A DNA stretch of 6,354 bases. Origin: Phycisphaerales bacterium. Its GTDB lineage: Bacteria > Pseudomonadota > Gammaproteobacteria > Competibacterales > Competibacteraceae. The stretch is from NCBI GenBank assembly GCA_014879435.1, contig JACSSB010000353.1:1-6354 (forward strand), given 5' to 3'. Under the pieces are notes generated by a model that made no database searches, was not told the origin of the DNA, and was given only the letters and a program-made list of their open reading frames with translations. Both the position numbers and the translations under genes were made by a program. Below are positions 1 through 6,287 of this stretch, piece by piece (the first letter of the stretch is position 1; each line of letters opens with the position of its first letter).

Positions 1-20
1 CGTTGGAGATTGAACCATGT

Positions 21-57
21 TTTCTGTGGCAGTCGGTGGCACTTTGCCCCACAGAAA
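21..57. repeat. Hairpin downstream of the M48-like gene
   Basis: A 9-bp perfect inverted repeat, TTTCTGTGG at 21-29 and CCACAGAAA at 49-57, encloses a smaller GGCA/TGCC hairpin at 38-48. It lies about 35 bases past the stop codon of the minus-strand gene ending at 91, so it could stabilise or help end that transcript. There is no T-tract after the stem in the minus-strand direction, so it is not a classical intrinsic terminator. No gene is supported in positions 1-90. Confidence 0.35.
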
Positions 58-90
58 GTGCTACAAGGGCGCGCGGGGAGAAGGGTAGCG

Positions 91-1083
91 CTAAATGACC
101 GGGTTCTGCCGGCTGCGCCGCTCCCAAATTTCTGAGGCCGGGAAGCTCAGATTCGCCTCCGGGCTGAGCGTGTGGAAGGCGGGCGTGGCCGCGAAGGCGA
201 CCAGCCGCTGGAAGCGGCCCATCGGCTGGGTGTCGAAGGGCGCGGTCACCCGGTTGCCCACGTCGAAGAAGCGCCCGCGCTGGCGCAACGACTGCTGCGC
301 CAGCGCGGTGTGGTTGATCCCTGTCCAGAACGCGCTGCCGACCGCGAGTTTGCCCAGCGCGCTGTAGGCCGCCGCCAGGCTGCCGCAGGCAACCAACCCG
401 GCGCGGTCCGCCGAGTAGGTGGCCAGGTTGGTCCAGCCGGAGAAGAGCACGCGCACAAAGCTGCCCACGAAAGGGATGCGCCCCAGGCTGCCGCTCACCG
501 CGTCGATCATCGTCAGGATGTGCACGTGGCCGAGCCTGACATGGCCGTACTCGACCCCCAGCAGGAAACGCAGCTCGTCCAGCGCCATTTCTTCCATTAC
601 CGAAACGTCGAGCACGATGGCATAAGGCTTGGTGACGCCGAGTACGGAGATCGGCGCGATGACGCGGGGCAGCCACTGTCCCTTGACGAGATAGACGTGG
701 ACAGGCGTGGTCACGCCCAGCGCGGTCTTGGCCGCCTGCGCCTGCTCGTAGATGGCCGGAAACTGCTCGGGGCCGATGCGCACCGAGCCGCGGCGCAGTT
801 GGTTCAGCCGCCGCCGCGCCGACCACAGCGTCATGAAGATGACGCCGGTGACACCGAGCAGGACGAACAGGGCAAACAGCCCCGCCAGGATGAAGGCCAG
901 CACGGTGCGCTCTTGCGAGTCGGACACGGCGCCCAACGCGCCCAGGGCCTCGTTCAGCCCGCCCAGCATGAGGGGCACGCTGATCAGGATGGCAAAGGTG
1001 AAGACCAGCACCGGCTGTTCCAGCCAGTGGCGGTAGATCGACGGATCTGTGCGTCGCCTGGGGTGAATGGTTGGCATGGGCAT
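91..1083 (-). CDS. Membrane-anchored M48-family peptidase-like protein, probably catalytically inactive
   Basis: A 330-residue protein. Two hydrophobic segments near the N-terminus (about residues 24-45 and 60-87) should anchor it in the membrane. The rest resembles the M48 (HtpX/Ste24-type) zinc peptidase domain. In that family the active site is HExxH plus a downstream Glu in an E-Y-x-A-D-R-A-G context. Here the first motif reads VEYGH (residues 177-181), so the first zinc-binding His is Val while the catalytic Glu178 and second His181 remain. The second motif reads TYSADRAG (from residue 222), so the third ligand Glu is Thr while Asp226 remains. With two of three zinc ligands gone, proteolysis by the usual mechanism is unlikely. 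The reading frame is intact and the surrounding family positions are kept, which suggests a selected pseudoenzyme rather than a decaying gene. The start is ATG at 1083 or the second ATG at 1077; the -10-like box just upstream would fit a leaderless mRNA from 1077. The gene is divergent from the importer operon and has no evident functional link to it. Assignment to M48 is from motif recognition; the cellular role is unknown. Confidence 0.8.
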   Translation of the reverse strand: MPMPTIHPRRRTDPSIYRHWLEQPVLVFTFAILISVPLMLGGLNEALGALGAVSDSQERTVLAFILAGLFALFVLLGVTGVIFMTLWSARRRLNQLRRGSVRIGPEQFPAIYEQAQAAKTALGVTTPVHVYLVKGQWLPRVIAPISVLGVTKPYAIVLDVSVMEEMALDELRFLLGVEYGHVRLGHVHILTMIDAVSGSLGRIPFVGSFVRVLFSGWTNLATYSADRAGLVACGSLAAAYSALGKLAVGSAFWTGINHTALAQQSLRQRGRFFDVGNRVTAPFDTQPMGRFQRLVAFAATPAFHTLSPEANLSFPASEIWERRSRQNPVI

Positions 1084-1092
1084 AGTATACCA
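1084..1092 (-). promoter_or_regulatory. Extended -10 promoter element for the M48-like gene
   Basis: Read on the minus strand, positions 1092-1084 give TGGTATACT, an extended -10 (TGn plus TATACT, five of six matches to TATAAT). It directly abuts the ATG at 1083. The second in-frame ATG (1077) lies 7 bases past the hexamer, where transcription would normally begin, and no Shine-Dalgarno sequence precedes either ATG. No good -35 box is seen at 16-18 bases spacing, which extended -10 promoters can tolerate. A leaderless transcript is an inference. Confidence 0.45.
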
Positions 1093-1279
1093 CGCCTGCG
1101 GGTTGTGGGGTTCGCGTGGTTCAGAAGGTTAGGGCGTTTTCAAGTTGCAGCGATGGGATAGTTGCGCAAGAAAGTACCACGGCACTCAATCACTATCTCC
1201 CCTTCGCCGATGTCGCACAGGTCGTGCGGCGCACCTGCATCTCCATCGAACACAGCACCACGTCAGTTTTGGCGAAGAC

Positions 1280-1304
1280 CGTTGCCAGGTTCGCTCTGGC
1301 AACG
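1280..1304. repeat. Perfect 9-bp inverted repeat (hairpin)
   Basis: CGTTGCCAG at 1280-1288 and CTGGCAACG at 1296-1304 flank the 7-base loop GTTCGCT. It is the strongest of the hairpins in this intergenic region. No T-tract follows on either strand, so it is not an obvious intrinsic terminator. Confidence 0.5.
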
Positions 1305-1377
1305 CACCTCCAGCACTTGCTGCCCTTCGCAATGCCGTTGCGTCCTTGCTGCGAGTCGAAGGTTAAACCACTTTGGC

Positions 1378-1395
1378 CAATGGCTTTCGCCATTG
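1378..1395. repeat. 7-bp hairpin with a four-base loop
   Basis: CAATGGC at 1378-1384 pairs perfectly with GCCATTG at 1389-1395 around a TTTC loop. Partial pairing continues outside the stem (TTGG on the left against TCAA on the right, with mismatches). No T-tract follows. Confidence 0.4.
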
Positions 1396-1476
1396 TCAAC
1401 GCTCGCTGCAAATCCCGTTGCGCCTAATGGGGGCAATCACAACTTGACAACGCCCTAGGCTGTCCTCCCAGGTTTA

Positions 1477-1505
1477 TTGACTTTCTCGATCAGCGCCCTT
1501 ATACT
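1477..1505 (+). promoter_or_regulatory. Sigma70/SigA-type promoter of the importer operon
   Basis: A -35 box TTGACT (1477-1482, five of six consensus bases) and a -10 box TATACT (1500-1505, five of six) are separated by the ideal 17 bases. Transcription should start near 1512, giving a leader of about 50 bases before the binding-protein ATG. That leader is too short for a purine riboswitch and shows none of its conserved core, so riboswitch control is not supported. No clear operator palindrome overlaps the promoter. Confidence 0.8.
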
Positions 1506-1550
1506 TTTGTTTGCAAGCAGTCTTCATCTCTATCACACAAGCAAAAGCAG

Positions 1551-1556
1551 AAGGAG
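1551..1556 (+). promoter_or_regulatory. Strong ribosome binding site deciding the start of the binding-protein gene
   Basis: AAGGAG lies 8 bases before the ATG at 1565. It settles the start: an in-frame TTG at 1511 would fall at the transcription start point, has no ribosome binding site and would place extra residues ahead of the lipoprotein signal. Confidence 0.85.
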
Positions 1557-1564
1557 ATACGCGC

Positions 1565-2590
1565 ATGAAACACAAGACTACACGTAACTTGCTGTCGTTG
1601 TTCGTGGTCCTTGTTGTACTCTTCGCCGCTACTGCATGCGTCCCGACGCCAGCAGCCACCACGGAAAAGGGGGCAGGCGATTACAAAATCGTTTTGCTGC
1701 TTCCTGGCCCAATCAATGATCAGAGCTGGAACGCCACCAACTATGCGGGGCTAGTAAAGGCCAATGACACCCTGGGCACCAAGATAGAATATATTGAGAA
1801 CGTCCAGGCGGCCGACTTTGAATCAACATTCCGCAACTATGCCGAACGCGGCTACGATCTCATCATGGCGGCTGGCACGCAATTTGACGAAGCTGCCAAC
1901 AAAGTTGCAGCCAGCTACCCCAACACCAAATTCACGGTGGTGAATGGGATGATCAGCAACGGCGAAAACGTTGCGCCGATCTTCCCGAAAGAGTATGAAG
2001 CCAGCTACATTGCGGCCATGATCGCCGGTGAGGTGTCACCAAACGGCCAGTTTGCAACCATCGGTGGCTTCCCGAACGATGCCATGGAGAAATTGCTCGA
2101 TGTGTACGAGGCGACGGCAGTGGCCATTGCCCAGGAAAGAGGTTTGGCTGACGCCAAAGCCACCCGCGCCTACGCCAACAGTTGGGATGACGTTGCACTC
2201 GGCAAGCAGATGGCCGAAACCATGATTGACAACGGCGCCGACACCCTGTTTGTCTATGCCAACCAGGTCGGGCTGGGTTCCATTCAGGCGGCCAAAGAAA
2301 AGGGAGCGACGTTTATCGGCTTCTCTGGGGACCAGAACTCCGTTGCCCCCGGTACGGTTGTTGCTTCCGTCGCCTTTGACTTTGAGAAATTCTATACCTG
2401 GACTATCGACAAGTTCATCAAGGGTGAACTGGCAGGCAACACAGTGCACCAGGCGGGTATTGCCGAGGGCATCTTCAATCCTGTCTACACCGACCAGATC
2501 AGCGACGAGATTCAGGCGAAAGTCGCAGCCGGCATGGAAAAAGCAGCCAACGGCGAAATCGACTTTGCAGCAATGTTCAAGCAGCCATAA
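1565..2590 (+). CDS. BMP-family nucleoside-binding lipoprotein of an ABC importer
   Basis: A 341-residue extracytoplasmic substrate-binding protein of the BMP/PnrA family (Pfam Bmp type). It begins with a classical lipoprotein signal: basic start (MKHKTTR), hydrophobic core to residue 20, then the lipobox-like end AATAC, so Cys25 is the likely lipidated residue. A short Pro/Ala/Thr linker leads into the mature fold at about residue 40. Family marks include the ligand-loop motif NDQSWN (51-56), the AAGTQFDEAANKVAASYPN block (102-120), and GDQN (255-258), where BMP proteins usually show a DQ pair. Family members such as Treponema PnrA and B. subtilis NupN bind purine or other nucleosides, so nucleoside capture is the likely role; individual specificity cannot be read here. 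The length is usual for the family. It is first in the operon, with its own strong promoter and ribosome binding site, and is followed 13 bases after its stop by an intrinsic terminator, which should make it the most abundant component. Confidence 0.93.
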   Translation: MKHKTTRNLLSLFVVLVVLFAATACVPTPAATTEKGAGDYKIVLLLPGPINDQSWNATNYAGLVKANDTLGTKIEYIENVQAADFESTFRNYAERGYDLIMAAGTQFDEAANKVAASYPNTKFTVVNGMISNGENVAPIFPKEYEASYIAAMIAGEVSPNGQFATIGGFPNDAMEKLLDVYEATAVAIAQERGLADAKATRAYANSWDDVALGKQMAETMIDNGADTLFVYANQVGLGSIQAAKEKGATFIGFSGDQNSVAPGTVVASVAFDFEKFYTWTIDKFIKGELAGNTVHQAGIAEGIFNPVYTDQISDEIQAKVAAGMEKAANGEIDFAAMFKQP

Positions 2591-2603
2591 TCCAGGCAAA
2601 TTG

Positions 2604-2646
2604 AAAAGAACCTTTTCAGCGCTTGACTGAAAAGGTTCTTTTTTTT
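2604..2646 (+). terminator. Strong intrinsic terminator between binding protein and ATPase genes
   Basis: A perfect 16-bp stem pairs 2604-2619 with 2627-2642 around the 7-base loop CGCTTGA. A run of eight T (2639-2646) overlaps the end of the stem and continues past it. This is a textbook Rho-independent terminator. It lies inside the operon, so the downstream ATPase and permease genes should be expressed mainly by partial readthrough. Such an arrangement is common for ABC importers, which need many binding proteins per membrane complex. Confidence 0.92.
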
Positions 2647-2660
2647 CACAGACTGTCAGT

Positions 2661-2668
2661 GAGGAAGG
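2661..2668 (+). promoter_or_regulatory. Ribosome binding site supporting the TTG start of the ATPase gene
   Basis: GAGGAAGG ends 10 bases before TTG at 2679. No ATG, GTG or other TTG occurs in this frame between the terminator and 2679, and the ATPase family's N-terminal strand begins right after it, so TTG is the only reasonable ordinary start. Confidence 0.6.
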
Positions 2669-2678
2669 GTTTGGCGCT

Positions 2679-4202
2679 TTGTCTGCAGCACCGTTTGTCG
2701 AATTAAGGAACATCAGCAAGTACTTCGCCAAGGTCATTGCGAACCAAGACGTCTCCATGCAGATCCGCAAAGGGGAGGTCCTGGCGCTACTGGGCGAAAA
2801 CGGCGCGGGGAAGAGCACGATCATGAAGGTGCTCTATGGCCTCTATCGGGCGGAGGAAGGCCAGATTCTAGTCGACGGCGCGGAACAGGTCATCAATTCA
2901 CCTAAAGACGCCATGAAACTGGGCATCGCCATGATCCAGCAACATTTTGCGCTGGTTCAGGCGCATACGGTGACGGAAAACATCATCCTCGGCCTTGTGC
3001 AAGGCAAATATGACATCAAGCAGTATGACAAAATCGTCGCCGATCTGGCCGCTAGATACGGATTTGACATCGATCCCACAGCGGTCATCGGTGATCTGCC
3101 CGTCGGCGTACAGCAAAAAGTCGAGATACTGAAGGCGCTCTATCAGAACGCCCAGTTGTTGATCATGGACGAACCAACCGCCGTGCTGACACCACAAGAA
3201 TCCGATGTCCTGATGAACTTTGTTCAGCAGACCACGCGCGCAGGCAAAACGGTGGTCTTTATCACGCACAAACTCCGTGAAGTGATGGAAGTCGCAGATC
3301 GAATTGTCGTCATGCGCAACGGCAAAGTTGTCGGTGACCTGCGCAAAGATGAGACCAATGAGATCGAATTATCGAAGCTCATGGTCGGCAGAGAAATCCA
3401 TGACCGCACCTATGTCGAAGATGCAGTTTTTGACAGCCAACCGATCGGCCTGGAACTTCGGAATGTCAGCATCCGCGATCCCAGAGAGAAGATCTTCCGT
3501 ATCAAAAATATCAGCTTTCAGGTGCATAAGGGGGAAATCCTCGGCATTGCCGGTGTTAGCGGCAATGGACAAAGCGAACTTTGCGATGCGATCAGCGGCT
3601 ATCGCAGCTTGACACAGGGGGCGATCCTCCTGAACGGCACAGACATTACAGCGAGAAACGTGCGTAAGCGGATCGAAATGGGAATCGCCTATGTGCCTGC
3701 GGACCGCCATCGTTACGGGCTGATTATGCCAATGAAGTTGACCGAGAACATGTTTCTCCGGTCAAGTTTTGGGAGGATCTGGGTCAAGCATGGCCTAATC
3801 GATAGGCGCAGGCTTGACGCCTACACTGCGGAAAAGATCCTTGCCTATGATGTGAAAGCAACCGGGCCAGACGCTGTCGCCCAAAGCCTCTCTGGTGGCA
3901 ACCAGCAAAAAGTCATTCTGGCGCGTGAAGTCGACCTGGGCAGCGCAGTAATCATTTTTGACCAGCCAACCCGAGGATTGGATCTCGGCGCCATCGAGCA
4001 TATCCATCGGACAATCCTTGCTGAGAAAACGAAGGGGAAGGCAATTGTCCTGGTTTCCACAGAACTGTCGGAAATCTTCAGCTTGTCTGACCGGATTGCT
4101 GTCATCTATCGCGGTGAAATTCTAGGCATTTTCAGAAATCACGACCTTGACACCCAGCAGATCGGGCTGTTGATGGCCGGATATACCACGGAAAGGCGGT
4201 AA
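2679..4202 (+). CDS. Double-domain ABC ATPase of a nucleoside importer (NupO/YufO-like)
   Basis: A 507-residue cytoplasmic protein with two fused nucleotide-binding domains, the sugar/nucleoside (RbsA/MglA-like) ABC importer layout. Domain 1 is canonical: Walker A GENGAGKST (39-47), Q-loop near Gln88, signature LPVGVQQ (140-146), Walker B LLIMDEP with Asp164 and Glu165, and switch His197. Domain 2 is altered: Walker A is GVSGNGQSEL (292-301) without the usual Lys, the signature LSGGNQQ (404-410) is intact, Walker B is IIFDQP with Gln429 in place of the catalytic Glu, and the switch His is Glu462. Loss of these residues in the second domain is usual in this nucleoside-transporter ATPase group, so only one composite site probably hydrolyses ATP quickly. 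It energises the two permeases encoded next. The gene starts with TTG, 32 bases beyond the terminator T-run, so expression likely depends on readthrough. The length is typical for the family. Confidence 0.95.
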   Translation: MSAAPFVELRNISKYFAKVIANQDVSMQIRKGEVLALLGENGAGKSTIMKVLYGLYRAEEGQILVDGAEQVINSPKDAMKLGIAMIQQHFALVQAHTVTENIILGLVQGKYDIKQYDKIVADLAARYGFDIDPTAVIGDLPVGVQQKVEILKALYQNAQLLIMDEPTAVLTPQESDVLMNFVQQTTRAGKTVVFITHKLREVMEVADRIVVMRNGKVVGDLRKDETNEIELSKLMVGREIHDRTYVEDAVFDSQPIGLELRNVSIRDPREKIFRIKNISFQVHKGEILGIAGVSGNGQSELCDAISGYRSLTQGAILLNGTDITARNVRKRIEMGIAYVPADRHRYGLIMPMKLTENMFLRSSFGRIWVKHGLIDRRRLDAYTAEKILAYDVKATGPDAVAQSLSGGNQQKVILAREVDLGSAVIIFDQPTRGLDLGAIEHIHRTILAEKTKGKAIVLVSTELSEIFSLSDRIAVIYRGEILGIFRNHDLDTQQIGLLMAGYTTERR

Positions 4203-4207
4203 GGCCT

Positions 4208-5272
4208 ACGGACAGCAAACTCAGGGACCTTCTGGTCACGAACATTCTGGCTGTTCTGGCGGGTTTGACGGTTAGCGGACTGCTGCTGCTCTTCCTCGGC
4301 GAGAATCCCTTGACGGCGATGGGAACGCTCTTTGGTTCACTCTTCCGGGATAGCTATACCTTTGCCGATATCTTCGTAAAAGCCACGCCGCTGATGTTCA
4401 CCGCGTTGGCGTTTGCCTTTACGTTCCAAGCCAATCTGTTCAATATCGGGGCGCAAGGCCAGTTTTACATCGGGGCGATCACGGCAGTTGGATGTTCACT
4501 ATTCCTGCAGGACAAGCTACCGGGAGCGCTGACGCTGGTCCTTACCGGAGTGCTGACCATCCTGCTCGGCGGGCTTTGGGGCGGGATGATTGGCTGGTTG
4601 AAAGCGAAGTTTAATGCCAATGAATTCCTGGTCAGCATGATGTCCACCTATGTCGCCCTCGCGCTGATGAACTACCTGCTCCGCACTTTCCTCATGGAGA
4701 CCAAGGGCGAGTACCCTCAAACCGATCCACTTGACACCGCCGTGTGGTTGCAAACTATTATTCCGGGCACGCGGCTGCACACCGGGTTTGTCCTTGCTGT
4801 ACTCACCTGTATTGGCATCTGGCTTCTCTTGTATAAGACGCCGCTCGGTTTCCGCATTCGCGCCGTGGGTCAGGGCAAGGATGCCGCTGCGATGGCAGGC
4901 ATCAACTATAAAACGCTCTACATCGTGGCATTCTTCGTCAGCGGCGCACTGGCCGCTTTCGGCGGTTTTGCCGAGGTCAACGGTGTACAGCACATGTTGG
5001 TGCAGGGCTTCAACCCGGATGTCGGCGCTGCCGGCATCGGCATCGCCATCTTGGCGAATGGCAACCCAATCGGGATCATCTTTGCCTCGATTCTGTTCGG
5101 CGCCCTCAAAGTCGGCGGCACGATCATGGGACAGCTTTCGGGTATTCCTTCTAGCATCACCGAGTTGATGCTTGGCTCGGTCATGGTGTTCGTCATCCTC
5201 GCCTATTTTGTGCGCGAAAAGATGGAGGAACGCCGTGAGAAAGCTAAGTTGAAGAAGGCGGTGAGCGCATGA
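4208..5272 (+). CDS. ABC importer permease 1 (NupP/YufP-like); start codon uncertain
   Basis: An inner-membrane permease of the BPD_transp_2 type (the branched-chain amino acid/ribose/nucleoside group) with roughly eight to ten hydrophobic segments. Family marks include NIGAQGQFYIGA soon after the second segment, NANEFLVSMMSTYVA in the middle (the family usually has NE followed by a helix), and GFRIRAVGQGKDAAAMAGI, the cytoplasmic loop that couples to the ATPase. The C-terminus is a charged tail (REKMEERREKAKLKK). The first ordinary start is TTG at 4265, but this would cut the first membrane segment in half and has no spaced ribosome binding site. The open frame continues upstream to a stop at 4148 without any ATG, GTG or TTG. 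The coordinate given uses ACG at 4208, one base from ATG, just after the ATPase stop; it yields the natural start (M)DSKLRDLLVTNILAV. A GGAAAGG run (4190-4196) precedes it by 11 bases. From 4265 the protein has 335 residues, from 4208 it has 354. Its stop overlaps the next start by ATGA. Product identity is firm; the start is a hypothesis. Confidence 0.88.
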   Translation, partial: TDSKLRDLLVTNILAVLAGLTVSGLLLLFLGENPLTAMGTLFGSLFRDSYTFADIFVKATPLMFTALAFAFTFQANLFNIGAQGQFYIGAITAVGCSLFLQDKLPGALTLVLTGVLTILLGGLWGGMIGWLKAKFNANEFLVSMMSTYVALALMNYLLRTFLMETKGEYPQTDPLDTAVWLQTIIPGTRLHTGFVLAVLTCIGIWLLLYKTPLGFRIRAVGQGKDAAAMAGINYKTLYIVAFFVSGALAAFGGFAEVNGVQHMLVQGFNPDVGAAGIGIAILANGNPIGIIFASILFGALKVGGTIMGQLSGIPSSITELMLGSVMVFVILAYFVREKMEERREKAKLKKAVSA

Positions 5273-6183
5273 TTGATTTGCTGACCAGAACCATCACGAT
5301 GGGCACGCCCCTGCTGTACGGCTCCCTTTCGGAGGTCTACGCCGAACGCAGCGGCGTAATGAATACGGCAATTGAGGGCATCTTTTTGATGGGCGCCTGG
5401 GCTGGTTTTGTGGTGGCATACCAAACCAATGGCAACCTCGCATTAGGTTTGCTCGCTGCAATGGTCGTAGGCTTGCTGACTGCTGCGCTGTACGGGTGGA
5501 TTTGCGTCTATCTCAAACAGCATCAAATTGTCACCGGCACGGCCATCAACATTCTGGCGCTCGGCGTTTGTTCGTTCTTCCAGCGAGTTATTTTCGGAGT
5601 GCCCGTGACGCCGCTTATCGTGCAGCCACTGCAGCCGATTCCGATCCCGCTCTTGTCCGAAATACCAGTGATCGGCCCGATCCTGTTCAATCAGAACATC
5701 TTGACTTACCTGCTCTTTGCGTTGGTGCCCATTGCCAACTTCGTGCTCTTCAAAACATCCCTTGGCCTATCGATCCGTTCTATCGGAGAGAACCCCGAAG
5801 CTGGCGATGTTGCGGGCGTCAGAGTCGACCGAGTCCGTTTCATGACGATTCTCTTTGCTGGGGTCATGTGTGGCATTGGCGGCGCTTTCTACTCTATCGG
5901 CTACCTCGGGATGTTCACCACCACGATCATCGGCGGTCGCGGCTGGATTGCTTTTGCAATCTGCTTTTTGGGCAACTGGAAACCGTTGGGCGTGCTGGCT
6001 GGCACGCTGGTTTTCGGCCTGGCCGAAGCGGTTGCCATCTTCATGCAGTCGAGTGGTGCGAGTCTGTTTCCAAACGAGTTGTTCATTGCCATGCCGTACA
6101 TCCTGACCATCGTGCTGACCGTCGCTCGACGGTCGTTCAATGTTCCAGCATCTCTAGGTGTTCCGTACCGAAAGGAAGGGTAG
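5269..6183 (+). CDS. ABC importer permease 2 (NupQ/YufQ-like)
   Basis: A 304-residue membrane permease of the same BPD_transp_2 family, partner of the preceding permease in the transport channel. The N-terminus carries the typical block TPLLYGSLSEVYAERSGV (13-30) followed by MNTAIEGIFLMGA, which matches the family pattern of a Ser/Glu-rich helix then NxxxEG. Further marks are QIVTGTAINILALG (about 85-98), the coupling loop with SIRSIGENPEAGDVAGV near residue 170, and FGLAEAVA near the C-terminal end. About eight hydrophobic segments are visible. The start ATG overlaps the previous stop (ATGA, 5269-5272), indicating translational coupling and equal synthesis of the two permeases. The protein is complete and of normal length. 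Its substrate is shared with the system, probably nucleosides by family. Confidence 0.93.
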   Translation: MIDLLTRTITMGTPLLYGSLSEVYAERSGVMNTAIEGIFLMGAWAGFVVAYQTNGNLALGLLAAMVVGLLTAALYGWICVYLKQHQIVTGTAINILALGVCSFFQRVIFGVPVTPLIVQPLQPIPIPLLSEIPVIGPILFNQNILTYLLFALVPIANFVLFKTSLGLSIRSIGENPEAGDVAGVRVDRVRFMTILFAGVMCGIGGAFYSIGYLGMFTTTIIGGRGWIAFAICFLGNWKPLGVLAGTLVFGLAEAVAIFMQSSGASLFPNELFIAMPYILTIVLTVARRSFNVPASLGVPYRKEG

Positions 6184-6271
6184 CGGCCCAGTCACCCACG
6201 CGCTTCATGACGAGACGGACGAATGTAGTTGCTGCCGATTTCTGTCAGTAGTTGGATGGCGCAGTCTGGAT

Positions 6272-6287
6272 GTCAGCGGACGTTGAC
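6272..6287. promoter_or_regulatory. Operator-like palindrome overlapping a -35 box
   Basis: GTCAGCGGACGTTGAC is a 16-base palindrome in which six of eight positions are symmetric (GTCA, one mismatch, CG, centre GA, CG, mismatch, TGAC). It covers most of the -35 hexamer at 6283-6288, the position of a typical repressor operator. Its size and CG-rich centre would suit a LacI-, GntR- or TetR-type regulator, but no regulator gene is in view. The half-site GTCAACG also occurs at 1395-1401, without a partner half. Confidence 0.4.

Larger units (their letters stand above)
1093..1476. other. Divergent intergenic region with several hairpins, no gene supported
   Basis: About 380 bases separate the two promoters. 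Several overlapping short open frames exist on both strands, but none has a ribosome binding site, a recognisable domain or protein-like composition, so no gene is called. The stretch 1218-1395 holds four consecutive hairpins: 1218-1237 (bulged), 1280-1304 (9-bp perfect stem), 1328-1342 (5-bp) and 1378-1395 (7-bp stem, TTTC loop). The motif CCGTTGC recurs near 1280, 1336 and 1416. It could be a small RNA, a repeat family or simply structured spacer DNA; nothing in the sequence decides. Confidence 0.4.

Noticed and set aside
172..1161. A long open frame on the plus strand (329 codons) opposite the M48-like gene
   Set aside because: Its translation is rich in Arg, His, Gln and Asp with no domain or hydrophobic pattern, and it mirrors the GC-rich third positions of the minus-strand gene, which has clear family motifs and membrane segments. 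It is an antisense shadow.
1444..1449. TTGACA as a second -35 box upstream of the operon
   Set aside because: It matches the consensus perfectly, but the sequence 16-18 bases downstream is CCCAGG-like with no -10 element. The pair at 1477/1500 explains the promoter much better.
1116..1458. Overlapping short open frames in the intergenic region on both strands
   Set aside because: Three overlapping frames on the plus strand and one on the minus strand are open at once, none has a ribosome binding site, and the translations show no protein-like pattern. They are better explained as non-coding, structured DNA.
1506..1564. Possible riboswitch in the operon leader
   Set aside because: The leader is only about 50 bases from the predicted start of transcription and lacks the conserved core and pairing of a purine riboswitch or any other class I can recognise.
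2623..2652. TTGACT within the terminator loop as a -35 box for a separate ATPase promoter
   Set aside because: No acceptable -10 hexamer lies 16-18 bases further on (the sequence there is the T-run and TCACAG), so a second promoter is not supported.
2036..2824. A 262-codon open frame on the minus strand across the binding-protein end, terminator and ATPase start
   Set aside because: It runs through an intrinsic terminator and the antisense of Walker A, has no ribosome binding site and resembles no family. It is a shadow of the plus-strand genes.
5496..6251. A 251-codon open frame overlapping permease 2 in another frame
   Set aside because: It lies within the well-conserved permease gene, its composition is rich in Arg, His and Ser, and it shows no family motif.
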